From assembly GCA_005406025.1 (NCBI GenBank), contig BGZK01001599.1, positions 62,001-126,000 on the forward strand: a stretch of 64,000 nucleotides of DNA. The letters run 5' to 3'. The notes under the pieces were generated by a model, which saw nothing but the letters and a program-made list of their open reading frames with translations, was not told where the DNA came from and searched no databases. The position numbers and the translations under genes were made by a program. Positions within the stretch are counted from its first letter, which is position 1. The number at the start of each line of letters is the position of its first letter. Source of the DNA: Eumeta japonica. Its lineage: Eukaryota > Arthropoda > Insecta > Lepidoptera > Psychidae. Positions 12,340 to 25,295 of the stretch are shown here, one piece after another.

Positions 12340-12740
12340 AATGTAGGCGGGCGGGCGCGGGCGGGCGGGCCGGTGATAACCTCATTTGATGAATGTTCGC
12401 TTCGCGCTCTCCCCTTTTCAATTTCCTACGAGAGAGAGACCGGGTAGATTATTGAACTTTTGATTCGGGCGAGTTGCTCAAACTTTTTTATGTTATCGCC
12501 GCGGCCTTTTTCCGTTTAACAGGTGAGCAAACCTTCCCAAGTTATAATTAAGATCGCTAACTTCGAGAATATTCAGGGCCCGCGCCGCGCGCCGGCGGGG
12601 CGCCCGCGCCGCCGATAACGCCGGCTGATTAAAATTTTGTTTCCGTTCTCGAGTAATGGAAATGTCGATGCGGGAATCGATTAATTAATCACGCTCGATA
12701 CTGTGAACGCTAACCGTCTAATAAATATCGCTCGCGACTC
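12340..12740. other. GC-rich island with homeodomain-type words
   Basis: Holds a GGCGGGCGGGCG tract (12350-12371), a CGCGCCGGCGGGGCGCC core (12586-12602) and then ATCGATTAATTAATCACG (12677-12694), which contains TAATTA-type homeodomain sites. No coding frame. Confidence 0.35.
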
Positions 12741-15179
12741 TTGGATAGTATATTAATCTGAACAATACTACTTATTGTAATTAATTAGTGTTCTCCTTTA
12801 TTAATCTGCTCCGAAATCCGCCATCAGTTTAATTATTTGTTTCCATGGAAATAATATGAGTGCTTGTAAACGAGTTTTAAAGGTGTAATATGTTAGCAGC
12901 GTGACTGAGCATAAGCTGATTTTGTCGCCCTAGATCAGTTTGTGAATATTTATAAAATATATTTTTTCCATTATTTGTAAATATTATGTAGCGTTCATCC
13001 TTTCATTCTTGAGATATTATTTTATGTAATGGAAAATTTTCTATACCGTGTCTTTCACTTTTGTGAAAGATTCATAAAAATTAATATCTAGCGTTATAAA
13101 TCAAACCAATTAACAAGAATCTTGAATACATAGTACCGTTCTCCTGGCTAATATATTTTTTTTCTTATTGTATCAGAGTTCTCATTTATATTTAGTTTAC
13201 GTTTATGAAATCCTAGAAATTGGATTCTACCGAGATCTGACATGTACATTCAAATTGGTATCCAACAGATACCAGGGTTCGTGCCCTTTTCGGACCTCTA
13301 ATAGATGTACGATTAAAACAGCGCTATTAATCGATGAGAGCTGACGGCGATGTGGCGATCCACCACGACGTTCTAAACTGTCCAATAAACAAAATAATTC
13401 ATTATATCGACTGCTCGACTGTACCTTGAGTCTTTATTTACATTTTAATTATTTATGTTCTATACACACAACAAATGGAATATATACATATATATATATA
13501 TATCCTCTTAAAACAGATATCTGGATCCGTTTATCATAATCGATTTGCTCGCTCTTTGACTGTTTCAACAAAGACAACAACTATATGCTATGCTAACTGA
13601 TGCTGGCCGAAGTCTTAGCCGAAGTCTTGGCATCATCCGCAGTGTTATGTCTGAGGTGTGTCATCCGGATAAAAGCGATATGCAAGAGAAAATTCTAAGG
13701 TGCCTCGGTCGCCATCACCGGTCGTGCTTACCGATAATGACATACGAGAATATTACGCCACTCTTTTAAATAATTTATATATTAGCAATAAAACATCATT
13801 AGAAGAAAAAGAAATATTACGTGTATCGTGTCATATACGAATTAAAGTAAATTACTTAATATATTACAACAATCCCAAAAAATCAAGCAAGCAAAACAAA
13901 TACTTAAATTTAGGTGCCCGGTAAGTCGTCATGCTACATTACAGTAATTACAAAAATTCAAACAATGCATCATGACATAAATAAATTTTTCCGAGTCACG
14001 AATGTCATACATATTGAGACCGATAGCACGTGTCTCGGTAACCGGCCAGTCACGTCGATATGTGGAAAAGAGTTTAATACAAATTATTTTATACAATCAG
14101 ATAATATAGATTTATATAAGAAGTTAAATTATTACTAAATGGTATTAACTTATACCTTTTTCTTGTCGAATTCGGGGACAATCTTGAATTTTAACAAAAA
14201 TTATGCAATTTTTGTACTGTTTAATATCGTATATTTTTTACTTAAAACAAGCTCCATTTTACTTGATTCCTAATAGCATAAGTGAAATCTTCTGTTGCAA
14301 TTGTTTAGAAGGAAAATTTATGAAGACCAAAGAATAAAAGTTAATATTTTTTTGTAGCATTTTTTATGAATTTCGTCTGAGTTCAAAAATGTCTTTGTTT
14401 CTTCTTATTCTATTGTTTTTGCTTTGCATATCTCGGTATGCAGTTGCATTCCAATGGGCGAGTACATCAAAGGGGTCACCGCGGTCCACCTCTCAACCGA
14501 TGAGCAGGCAGAAGACTGGAAAGAAGAAAAACTATTTCACTAAAGCTCGACGAAAATCAATATAAATCCGATTACGAAGTAAAAGCGTCTCCAGTTTTTA
14601 CTTTGATACTCTCGAGGACGCCTTTGTTATCGTCCTTTGAATGCTTATATTCCCAGAGCAGTTTTATAGTTTTCTAGGCTTTTTTGCCTTTAAATATCCA
14701 TTCATATGGAATTTCTTCGCAATGGGTCCTTGTTCTTTCCGCTATTGTGGTGGCATATTTTTAAATATTTGTGACACGAGTGTGATATAAACAATGTTTC
14801 GTTATAAGTATTGATTCAGCCACTGACTATGTCAGAGAATTTTTATTTGACCATCTTGCTGAGGGACCATATTCATTTGGATGACCGTAACTTTTAATTT
14901 TTCATCATTTCGCTCAGTCAGATTTTATTTTTTCTGTTACAAATCCTCTTGTAGAATGACTACGTAAATGAATCGTAAATATTATTCTGTTGTATTTATG
15001 TGGTCCCGCTTTTTGAACTGCTAATAAAGGATATGCGTTCAATGAAGATATCATAGAAACAATCTCAGAACAATCTGCTACTTTTATGCCATTGCTTTTG
15101 ACTCTATGAAGTTAAAGTAAATTATAATAACTGTTCTGGTAAATAAGTGATAACGAGTATACGTTTCATCCAGTCAAAT

Positions 15180-15500
15180 TCGAAAGGTACACGGGTGGAG
15201 GCGGTAGTTCCAGGGCGGACGAGTCGCATCGGCCGCGGGACCTAGAACGGATCTAGTTCAAGTATACAGCTTAATTACCAGCTTCGGAACCGGTGTAACG
15301 GGTACGTAGTGCGAAAGCCGTGAGAGTAACACAATACCGCGGCGCCGACCAACTCCTGAGTAGGGTTAGCCTAATATGCAAATACGTGGCTAATAACTGA
15401 TGGCGCGCACGTACGGGCGGCCTTCTAACATCGGCGAAATTATAATTAACGGAGTGAACGCCACCTATGTGTGCGTTCGTGCTCGTATTTGATTATTTAT
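15180..15500. other. GC-rich island
   Basis: GC-rich block (GGTGGAGGCGGTAGTTCC, then ACCGCGGCGCCGACC) with CTAATATGCAAATACG (15370-15385), which contains the octamer-like ATGCAAAT. No gene seen. Candidate regulatory DNA. Confidence 0.3.
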
Positions 15501-16251
15501 CTGAGAGAGGGTTAGATTATTTGCGGAAAGTTTCGATGATACTTTTTCTGTTACACTTGTTCATTTTTTAGTAGTGACTTAAATTATTCTATATGTTGTA
15601 GATAAAGCACCTATAACTGACGAGCTGTAGTGAAACTAATGTCACATACTAGTGAAGCGAGGGAATTGCGAAAATCATATAAATGGAGATGTATCGCCCC
15701 TGCCTACTTTATTGAAAATAGTTGTGAACTTTTGTTGCAATCCATTACAGCGACAGCACCCTCGTGAAAATGGAATAATGATATATACTCCCTATTAATG
15801 GAATAATAATAATATACTTAGGTACAATATGCTCCCAAATTAGGAATCGAAGCTTATACTATGGATATTAATAATAAAAGAATACACATGTACTTCTTAT
15901 CATAAATACGCGCACATGACACAACAAACGACTCACGACAAACATTTAATTATCAATCAAATAAATATTTGTTTTGTACGGGAATCGATTTCACGACATC
16001 AGCGCAACTGTAAAGTCACTACCAAATACGCTAATCAAGCAGTCTTGTATTCAGGTAAGAATATATTGCAAATTACATTTCTGATTTTATTTTTAACTTT
16101 CTCCTATGAAAATTGAAAAATTTTCATTAAAATGGGATATGTTTTCAGTCCGATTTCCAAAAATTGAATTTTCATCAGGTCTTGACCTAGACTAACCTTA
16201 GAATTCTAGGATTCTAGTTTGACTGTTTTTTGAGTGATGTCTATATTTGTA

Positions 16252-16286
16252 TGTGTCTGTGTGTGTGTGTGTCTGTGTGTGTGTGC
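16252..16286 (+). repeat. TG microsatellite
   Basis: An interrupted (TG)n tract. A shorter GTGTGCGTGTGTGTG lies at about 16653-16668; the AT-rich sequence between them has no gene. Confidence 0.9.
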
Positions 16287-19139
16287 GAGGGAGGTTATAC
16301 GTAAACCTCTCATATTTTTGAACAAATTAACCGAACGCAAATTAGTTTGTGACATTCGAAAGTGAACCATTCAATTTATTCTTCCCCAAACGTTCGTATA
16401 TTTTGACGAATTTAAAGTGACGAAAATAAAGTTTTTTAAAAAATATTTTCTTATCGTCAATCGTTGCTAGATGCATCAAAACCAGTTGAAGTGTTTTTTT
16501 ATAATATTTTTCATAAATAATCTCCCGATAAAGTTCAAAATCTAACCAATTGTTTGCCTTAAAAAAAATAACGTAGATTGTTGCTAATTGAATCACAATC
16601 GGTTGATACGTTCCGATAGAGATGTTTGTATGTATGTTTGTATGGCATGTACGTGTGCGTGTGTGTGTTGAAATAATTATCAAAAACTGTTTTTTAGAAT
16701 ACTTCCTACTCTTCTCCATCTACAAATTCTAAAATTGAACTGCTTGCAGTTCTTCTGCTTAAAAACAAATTGGTGTATTTGTCTAACAAATATCGTTGAC
16801 GATAAATTGGAGAAAAAGGGTTTTTATAAAATAACATGAGAAATTCTTGGCGGATTGGTGTTTGGTGTTTGGTCATCTTTTTTCTTTAAAAACAAAGAGT
16901 GTTAGATGCCATAAAGCAGATCCGATGCGAATAGCGCGTTCGACAGATATCATAGTTATATAAGATATTGAAAAACAAAACCTTTTTTATATATGTGTAG
17001 ATTTTTGAAGTCAAATAGCTTTAGAACTATTTTCAAAAAGTATTAGATCTATATTTTCGAGCTTGGAGATCTTGAAAAACCACCGAAATCGGTCTTTTGA
17101 GCCTGATGAGCTGATTAATTTACTGTTTCTTTGTTTTTCGACACTGAGCTCGAAAGTAGTAAGAAGGAAGGGATGGTCTACAAGATCAATTATCTACCAA
17201 ATTTTTGAGCTCGAACAGCTCAAGAACTCATATACGCATTTATAACTCAGGGAGTTCAAAGGCATAAGTATTGATAAATATCACAGCTGGAAGCTTTAGG
17301 GATGGTCTGCAGTATCAGCTGTTTTTAAGACTTTATAGTAAATGTATTTGCATGCGTTTGCAGAGCCAATATATGGCCGTTAGTGTATAAAGCATCAAAA
17401 AATAGACACGTTACTCCAGAGCATACATTTCTGTAGTAATGCTTAATTAAATATAATTCAAGGAAATTTTTTGTACGAGCGAAAGCCACTATGAATATAA
17501 GAAGTATAGCGTACGTTTCAGCTCTTGGATGGAGTCCTACGATAACGCGATATGTACACAGTTTGTAAAGTGAAGAAGAATAAACAAGTTTTGATGTATA
17601 TATAATATTTAATTGTACGCAAAAAACTTTGTGATTTTGGGAGTATGGTTCTAATTTTACTGTGACTAATCAACATTAGACAGGAGTCGATTTATTTGTT
17701 ATGCTCTTTTAAAAAAAATCTTTTTCTCGACCGATTTAAAACGCTTTTTTTTAATAAAAAAACTTTATGCAAAAAAACTATATTAAAAATGACTCATTGA
17801 CAGATGATGAGTCGATCTAATGTAAAATTGATAAACAGTGAAAATTTACTATTTACTTATCAAATTGAATTGTAAACGAAAAAATATGCATTACATTGAA
17901 CCAAAACAAATTAGGGTTTATTAAAATAACATTTCATTTCATTCAAAAGCAACCACTAAATTGCCAATTTATGAGGCAAATATTTAGTAAATAACGACAT
18001 TAGCACTGAGATGTGACAACCTAAGAAATATTTTTGCGAAAATTTCGTGCAAATACGCAAATAAAGACACACCTTAGAGTCATAGAGAAGACAGAGTTCG
18101 CACAAACAGTTACATTCGCTTTGCCACGGAAAAGTTGCACAGCACATAACCACCCCTCGAGTATTATTCCAGTTAATTTCAATTCATAATATTACAGTAA
18201 CTACTGTGCAGAATTAATCAAACGACTTGTAATACCGTTGGATGACTTATAATTTTTGACCGATTCCGAATTAACTACTTTTTCGATAAGATTGTCGCTC
18301 GAAGTCACCGCACTAGCCCCGGTTGTACTTTTGAATTTGGTTGCTCTAGCGTTTTGCAAAAGTGACTTTTCTGCAGACACCTACTGCTTGTAGCTCGTTG
18401 CTAGTTCTTGGGAAACTCTCTTTCTTGTAGTTCTTTTGAGAATTACTTGAGTTTATACGTTGTGGATTTTCTATATGGCAAAAATCATGAGACCCAATTT
18501 CACAGAAGGAGATGAGGTGGTCTTATTATTTCCTTAAATATGACTCACCCGCCATTGACAATGGCGTGGCAATGATAAAAGTTTAAAATATAACTGTTAT
18601 CCACATATAAATGGACACTGCAGAACTTAGCGATCGTCACGCGCGAATGTTTGATTGCTTTAAGGAGTTAATTCTTGTATGATTATTAAATATTTTATAA
18701 AACATTAATATAAGAGAATTCTATTATATATATTCAATACCGCGTATTATTCCCCATCAGATCCAAGGTATTGACAGAATTATTATACTAATTTGAGGAT
18801 AAAGTTCTAATTTTCTCTTCAAATTTGCGTGATTATACCACAATTTTGGTTGTGTTGTACCAAACATAAATCGTCCTTCTACCATAAAGTAATATTAAAT
18901 AAAATTATAAAAAATTCTCATATAAAATTCTCACAAATCGTTTCGCAAGAGGCGGTTTGGTGTTAAACTGTGAAGTTACCTTTCATTCCGTGAACCTCGC
19001 AAGCTCCCATGTTCAACAACTTACATTTCTCAACAGAACACTATAGCTCAAGTTGATATATAGATTTATTTGTAATAATGTGTATTTTCAGAAGTACTGA
19101 TGTTCAGCTATCGCCATCAAGATAAAATTCCTTAAAACA

Positions 19140-19199
19140 TAAAGTTTTTTTTGGGAAAGGGCTTGAGCCCCTTAGCCCCCCGCCATAAATCTGCCACTG
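19140..19199 (-). repeat. Possible hAT terminal repeat
   Basis: On the minus strand this reads CAGTGGCAGATTTATGGCGG, then GGGGCTAAGGGGCTC, a layout typical of many hAT element ends (CAGTGGCGGATTTA with a G-rich stretch). The second end was not found, and no transposase is nearby apart from the unrelated relic at 20.3 kb. Confidence 0.4.
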
Positions 19200-19469
19200 A
19201 TACCAACAGTCGTCTGAACAGACACTTATTCTCTTTGTCAGTTGTTACTTTCAGCCACTTGTAGTGCTCATGCATCGTACAATCAGATTTGTTCACAAAA
19301 TATTTCACAAAAGAAATTACCGCGACAAACAAACAGTCAGCCAAACGAGGTATTACATCGTTCCTGTTATCGGTACATAACCTCTCAGCAAAATCTATCC
19401 CCGTTTAGCGGTGATAACTCAACTGCACCCAATGTGATCTGCCATTCGGCTATCAAATTATTCCGAATA

Positions 19470-19612
19470 GGTTTCAATCTCCGATATCCTAACTCGGGAG
19501 GGCTTCGCGGCACTCCCGCACGGCGTTCGCTGGGGAAGTTCCATTTTATGACCTTGACTTCGCTCTGCCGCCGATCGATGATGTACTCGACGAAATGTTG
19601 TGACCTTAATAC
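19470..19612 (+). repeat. Interspersed repeat family B, copy 1
   Basis: GGTTTCAATCTCCGATATCC, then a GC-rich middle, then TTATGACCTTGACTTCGCTC and TGCCGCCGATCGATGA. The same order occurs at 24653-24850. From memory it resembles a lepidopteran dispersed repeat; here it is simply observed twice. Confidence 0.6.
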
Positions 19613-20281
19613 CTTGCTTATCAGATTTTTTACGAGGGCAATACTGAAACAGATTTAAGTCTTTGTATCCATAGAGTGATCTATAATTGCACTATATGTT
19701 CGCGTGATTATAAAAAAAATATGTAAAAGAATCTGGACAACGGTTAATCTTGAAGACCAATTCCAAAACATACCTCACTAGTTTGAATTGTTTTGAGCAT
19801 TTATATTTCTGAAGTTTGAAAGCATATGCACATTATTGCATAGATCAAGAAATAAAAAGCTATGTTGAAAAATAATTTCTTTTTTAAACCTTTTCGACTA
19901 CTATTCTTTTGATCAATTTAATCTTCAACAAAATTCTTGACGTTTGACGCTGACTTTTAAGCGCAAAAATAAATTACATTTTTAAAATTTATGTTTTGGT
20001 GAACTCAAAAATTATCACGAAAAACACTTTCTTGGAAACGTTCGTTTATGATACTTTAAAGTAATGAACCGATTTCGATAAAGTTTACTCTATTCAATAT
20101 GATCTTAATAGGAATAGAGATAATTAGATTTTGAAAAGTATCGTTTTAATAGCTTAGACATCACATAGAAAAAAAAAATTAAATATTTTTTGAGATTCTT
20201 CAAAAGCTACTTAATCAATAAGTTCAGTGAAGTATTTTCAAGCACTGCCAACTCTATTATAATTTGTTCATTCGCTTAAAA

Positions 20282-22170
20282 CAGGTATGGACAAACTATG
20301 ACATGTTGTGGGCCAAACTTTAGTGTGCAAATACGTTCGCGGGCCGCGTTCAAAAGTAGTGCATTTTAAAGTAGTGTTTTAAGTTAGTGTCCATAATTTT
20401 TTGCGATAGATATCAGACATGAAATAATACGACAATGTTATTATAATACAATTTAATAAAGAAACAAAATTAAATGAAAAGAATAGGTACAACATTATAA
20501 TTAAATCGTGAAATTTGGAATTACTACAAACTACGAAAGTTAAATAGCGACACCTAATTCAATGAGACATTTGAGCTTGAATTTGAGAAACTAATCCATC
20601 GATGTTTGGATGAATTCCACTGATATAAAGGAGTAAAGAATTTTCCAAATTACCGTCAGTCAGCCCTGTACGATGTTTTGATTTATTAACTTTCATCATT
20701 GAAAAGAAATGTTCGCATTTGTAAGTACTGCCAAACGCACAAATTAATCTTCTTACGAATTTTCTAAGCTGCGGAAAATGGTCTTCTTCGAAGTATTTTT
20801 TGTATAAATTGCAAAACTCCACGATAAATTTAGATTTTAGGATTGAGTTTTCTTGAATTTCGATCAATTCCATTTGCAAGTGTATTGGAGCACTTTCTAC
20901 ATTACTTTTTGTTGGAGTAGCAAATAAATTAAAACAATCTTCCATGTTTTTGAAATCGTTAAATCTGTTCGAAAATTGCTCTGACAGTTACTTGAGTTCA
21001 TCAGCGTTTTGAGCATAAGCAACATTTTCATACGCAGAGAGCGTGGTGAAATGGTAACTGTTACCAGACAGTATCTGTGCCTCCCACAAGCGGATTTTTT
21101 TCGGAAATGCTTTCGAATGGCTATAAAAATCATCTAATAACTGATTTAGTTTCAAATTTAAATCATTTAAATAGCCTTTAAGATCGACCAGAAATGTCAG
21201 ATCACATATCCATTTTGGGTCACTCAATTCAAATAGTGATTTATTCTTTATTTGCATAAAATCTGCTATCTCATTTCTAAGCTCGTACAACCGTTTCAGC
21301 ATTTTCCCTTTGTTTAGCCATCTGACTTCCCAATAATATGTTACGTCGTCATATTCGACTGATATTACATCCAAAAACAATTTGAACTGACGATGGTTAA
21401 GCCCTTGAGAGCGAATAAAATTGATGGTTTTTACTATCACATTCATAACATTTTGGAGTCGAATGGACTTAGAACACAAGTTCTGTTGCTGGATAATGGA
21501 ATGAAGGACTATCAAATCATCTTTTTGTACTTTTAATTCAGTTGCTTTTTCATTCAAAATTTCGATGAAACCTTTACGTAAGCCGACCACAGAGGGTACA
21601 CCATATGTGCATACTTGTACTAATTTTGACCACGGCAAGCCAAAACTTGTGAATACCTTTTGAACTTCATTAAAAATGTCCTCTCCTGTAATGGTTCCTT
21701 TTAGCGGTTGTAAAGCAAGCAATTTTTCAAGTGAAAACTATATCAACACCTCGAATAAATATAGCCAGTTGAGCTGTGTCACACAAATCGGTGCTTTCTT
21801 ATAATGCTATGAAAAATGATTAAAAACCAGCCATATGGTCAGTTGTTTGTTGTTTTTATGTCATTAGCCATCATTTCTATACGTCGGACAACGGTTCGTC
21901 TTGACAAACTAATTTTTTCAAATATTTTTTTCTTTTCAGGACACAAAATACTGTAAACTTTTAATATATACTCCTTTATTAATTCTTCTTCGGTCAATGA
22001 TTTTAATGACTGTCGATTTAGAACTAACTATAAAACTAGCTTTCACAACCTTATCAAGTTGTGTTCTTTGTTTACGAATCATTTGCTGCTGTTCTTCCAA
22101 ATTCGAGATTAGGTTCTGGATTTTGTCTTTCCTTATTAGTCTTGCCAGTGAGTACAGCATAGGATGCTTA
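20282..22170 (-). mobile_element. hAT transposon relic (GTF2IRD2/ZBED-like transposase)
   Basis: On the minus strand a hAT transposase can be followed through several frames. The N-terminal part is near 22160-22050 (DKIQNLISNLEEQQQ, KASFIVS). After a frameshift near 22010 comes EEELIKEYILKVYSILCPEKK and ISLSRRTVVRRIE near 21900. The long central part is 21722-20988. After a further shift comes the C-terminal dimerisation domain (FPQLRKFVRRLICAFGSTYKCE, SKHRTGLTDGNLENSLLL) ending at 20559. The type resembles the GTF2IRD2/FAM200 group known from many animals. The plus-strand left boundary, CAGGTATGGACAAACTATGA at 20282, looks like a hAT terminal repeat. I could not find the matching end beyond 22170, so the 5' end is lost or displaced. 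Confidence 0.82.
20559..21722 (-). pseudogene. hAT transposase, central and C-terminal parts
   Basis: A 244-codon open stretch (21722-20988) is followed, after one frame change near 20945-20990, by a 128-codon stretch to 20559. Visible family signatures are GEDIFNEVQKVF, LVQVCTYGVPSVVG, LHSIIQQQNLCSK (the usual HC-I-H-Q segment), VRWLNKGKMLKRLYELR and the dimerisation helix GSTYKCEHFFSMMK. The usual WLSRG is WLNKG. The Asp in the usual TDGAPSMVG-type motif is Tyr here (TYGVPSVVG), so one catalytic acid is probably missing. The long uninterrupted stretches suggest fairly recent decay. Confidence 0.82.
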
Positions 22171-22844
22171 TAATGAATTCTTATAGGGGTAGGGTTCCGA
22201 ATCCTATACTACAAAGAAATGCACTAAATATGAAATAAGGATGTTGTTACACTCTTTTCCATGTTTCCCGCACATAATAGGCATAAGCACTTTAGTTGCC
22301 TATAACTAGAGAAATAAGGAGGTATGTCAACTGTTACCCTTAAACTAGTGTCAACTAAGGTGCTCCAACAAAAGAGTGTATGTTCATACACTCTTACGTC
22401 CTTTTGTTGAAAAGTACTATTTTTCAGCAATTACTCAAAAATGGTATATTTGATCATATTCAAAATAATTTTCGTTGAAAGTATTTAGAAAGCGTTACTT
22501 TCGTTATTTTTTTTTGCATATTTTTTCGACTCACGATTTAGAAAATAGAGGGGAAAAACTTTTTTTGCTACTTTCGGAGCGATTTTTCCGAAATTATTTG
22601 CGGAATCAGAAAAATTGCTTAGAATCCTTAAAGTGTTTTTAAAATAACTGTCGAAATATTTGCTACATGTTGATGCTTGCAAAAAAAATTAACCTTCTTT
22701 TACATGTATGGAGTGTCCCGCGAAAAATATTTATTTTTTTTATTTAACTACTAAATTAAGTAGCGGCTTATTCAAAACACCTATATTCTGAATGTCATAA
22801 TATACATGTTGCAGTGTTTGAGTAAAATGCCTGTGATATACGGA

Positions 22845-22940
22845 CGGTTGGACGGATGGACGGAAGAACGGATGGATGGACAGATGGACAGGATGAAACC
22901 ATAAGGTTTTTGCTATTTGGGGTCGGAACTCTAAAAAGAA
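22845..22940 (+). repeat. GGAC/GGAT simple repeat with retroelement-like tail
   Basis: A degenerate 4-bp repeat (GGACGGATGGACGG and similar) at 22845-22890 is followed by AAGGTTTTTGCTATTTGGGG and CGGAACTCTAAAAA. This combination resembles the 3' end of a dispersed lepidopteran element ending in GGTTCCGTTTTT and CGGAACCCTAAAAA. A related GGGTTCCG segment is at 22190 and another at 43519. Confidence 0.5.
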
Positions 22941-24652
22941 CTCTAATTTTACGTAAATATTTTTTTTTGTGGGGAGTTAAAATAAATAAAAATCCTTACT
23001 TCCTGGAAAGGAGAGCTTAGCGTCTTTTGATAATGTGTGTATTCATATAAAATATTTTTTCTTATGTACAGGACAGATTCGATCATACATCATCTTTTCG
23101 CAAATATTTATAATCTCTTTCTTTTTTAGAACAATTTCACCAAAGCAACTATAACAAAAATATGTCACTGAAAATATACTTATAAATAATATAGACTCAA
23201 CCCTACTAAATGCTTGGCCCGAATATAAGCACGGGTATGTCGCAGCGCGACGCGACGCGACGAACTCGGATTTCGCCTCGAGCTCAGCCTCCCCGACATA
23301 TTATAATTAAAGAATTTATCTAGTCAATTACTTACAAATGACACTTTTGTCATTTGCAGATAATTTTTATCAGTGATGGTATTATTAAATTAGTCACTGA
23401 TTTAAACAAACAAGGAAAACTAAACCAAATTATCGTATAAACGATACACAGCACGCAATATTACTTGCGGACTTGCAGGTTCTTGACTGTCAGAGTAAGT
23501 TTCTCTATAAAGTCTTAAAGCCGCAGCAATACAGCCCCAACAGTAAGTAATATTTGTATATATGACAGCAGTTAACGGAATTGTTATTAAAGACTTCAAC
23601 GTTAATCAAACACAACCTTAGTTTCAAAAACGTCAATATCGTAAACGTAACACGTATACTGTAACCTAACAATACTATACTATCATTACATAAAAGGTCT
23701 ATATCATAAAAAAATAAATAAAAAACAGCGAATAATCAAAATACCTATTGTTCATCAGTGCAAGTTCGCTACTGATATCGTTGTAACTGACACGTAGTGC
23801 TCTCCTCCCGCTACTGTGCGGTATCTACGCGTCAGCTGTACTTAAGGTTGTCGGTATTACATTTCTACGTGGATATTCTAAGCTATGATTCTCAGAAACG
23901 GCTATTTCCAATGACTATGGTTTCTTTGGTAAAATTATTTTAAAAGGGGATGAGATTATGCACAATTGCGAAAAGATGCTTAAGAAAATTGAACCTCCAA
24001 TTGAAATATTAAAAACTTAGAGCAATTAATGAACGAGATTTATGCGAGTTGACATACTTCGGAACAAAATCATTAATAAGATCGGCCGTGGGGTTTTATT
24101 TACCGATGAGCCTCTGATGTATTTGACTATTCGTCAACTAATTTCTAGGCTAGTATTACTCTATTAGGACAGAAAATGTTCATCTATAATAAAGATTGAT
24201 AAGGAGTCGTTGTCGAACGAAATATTTAACCTCAAGCGGTTAACTCCGCGAATGGGAGATACATTCATGACCTATATTCCTATTGACGAAGTCTTTAGCG
24301 ATTCCCGACGACCTTAGATTTCTCATTACAATAGGCACATTCTCTACTAATCATAATCTCAATGTGGTTTTGGAGCCGTTAATAGTCATCTACATCAATG
24401 CGGGGGCAACGGGGCCCACGTATTTAATGTGTTCTTTGAAGTACGAAGCGGAAGGCTTGAGCAAGTTAAATTTTTTTTTTGTAAATTTTCTTTATTTAGA
24501 AATCAACCACTACTGCTCAAATGTTATGCCAAGAAACATAACTCTTTTAGAGTAATTCTACAAGTATGATTGTAGAAACAACTATATATTTCTTTCAATA
24601 AAAAAAGCCTTTGTGATTTAGCCTTTATCGTGTAGGGTTCGTGGTGTGAATG

Positions 24653-24850
24653 GGTTTCAATCGCCGATACTCTAACCGCATGCGGGCACAAATCGGATTG
24701 CGAGCGCTGCTGTACTGCGGCGCCAGGGATATTTCTCTTATTACCTTAACTCTGCCGCCGACCGACGCCGATAACTTGATTTTTCAACGGTAAGCTTGTT
24801 CTTCACTTGACGTAATTCGATACACCGTGAAATATTGTTACACCCATCTT
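24653..24850 (+). repeat. Interspersed repeat family B, copy 2
   Basis: GGTTTCAATCGCCGATACTC, a GC-rich middle, then TTACCTTAACTCTGCCGCCG, and beyond it TTCAACGGTAAGCTTGTTC and TGAAATATTGTTACACCC. Longer than copy 1 at its right end. Confidence 0.6.
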
Positions 24851-25154
24851 TTCTCCCGGATACCTCGGAAACGAGAGACGTCGAAGGAAGTAAATATTAA
24901 ACATTCATGGCTTGCATTACTTTTGAGTTGATCCGTTTTTGTTATAAAGGGCGATGACTTTTTTATGCTTAAAAGCCTCTTTGAAGTACAAATTATTTTA
25001 AAGATGTGTACTTGTGTAGAGATATTTCAAGAATTCTATTAAATTGAAAACATGGGTTTTGTTCTCTGTATAACAAATATGGATTCCTTGATATAATTTT
25101 TTTAACTGTGCATTTATTCTTATTATTATCTCACTCGTATTTCTTACAATAGTA

Positions 25155-25295
25155 TGCATAGGTGACAGATTTGCACATGGTTCTATCTTTGCAAACCTCC
25201 CTTGCTTCACTGACATACTTAAAACGTTTCTTATGCTTATTTGACCTTTATTTAATATGCCACTAATTGATCTACATAAAATTGTCCAATCTCCT
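25155..25295 (+). repeat. Interspersed repeat family A, copy 1
   Basis: Contains CCTCCCTTGCTTCACTGACA followed by TTATTTGACCTTTATTTAATATGCC, matching the middle and end of the other copies at 44465, 59308 and 59858. The start of the unit is eroded. Confidence 0.6.

Larger units (their letters stand above)
11092..20281. other. Long non-coding stretch
   Basis: Apart from the GC islands, the TG tract, repeat family B copy 1 and the hAT-like end, I see no gene. The open frames at 13700-14138, 16342-16719 and 19242-19658 have low-complexity or shifting composition and no recognisable domain. Confidence 0.5.
22171..25154. other. Non-coding with dispersed repeats
   Basis: Holds the simple repeat at 22845, a small CG-rich patch (CGCGACGCGACGCGACG near 23250) and repeat family B copy 2. 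No gene. Confidence 0.5.

Noticed and set aside
13700..14138. Two overlapping 74-codon open frames
   Set aside because: No recognisable domain, AT-driven codon content and no splice or promoter context; taken as chance.
16342..16719. A 125-codon minus-strand open frame
   Set aside because: Part of it translates a TG microsatellite (Thr-His-Thr-Arg runs), and the rest is low complexity.
16100..17650. A possible further transposable element between the TG tract and 17.6 kb
   Set aside because: Some phrases feel repetitive, but no terminal repeats, coding motif or second copy in the window supports a boundary.
19242..19658. A 138-codon plus-strand open frame
   Set aside because: It runs through the end of a hAT-like repeat and repeat family B copy 1, with no protein family recognised.
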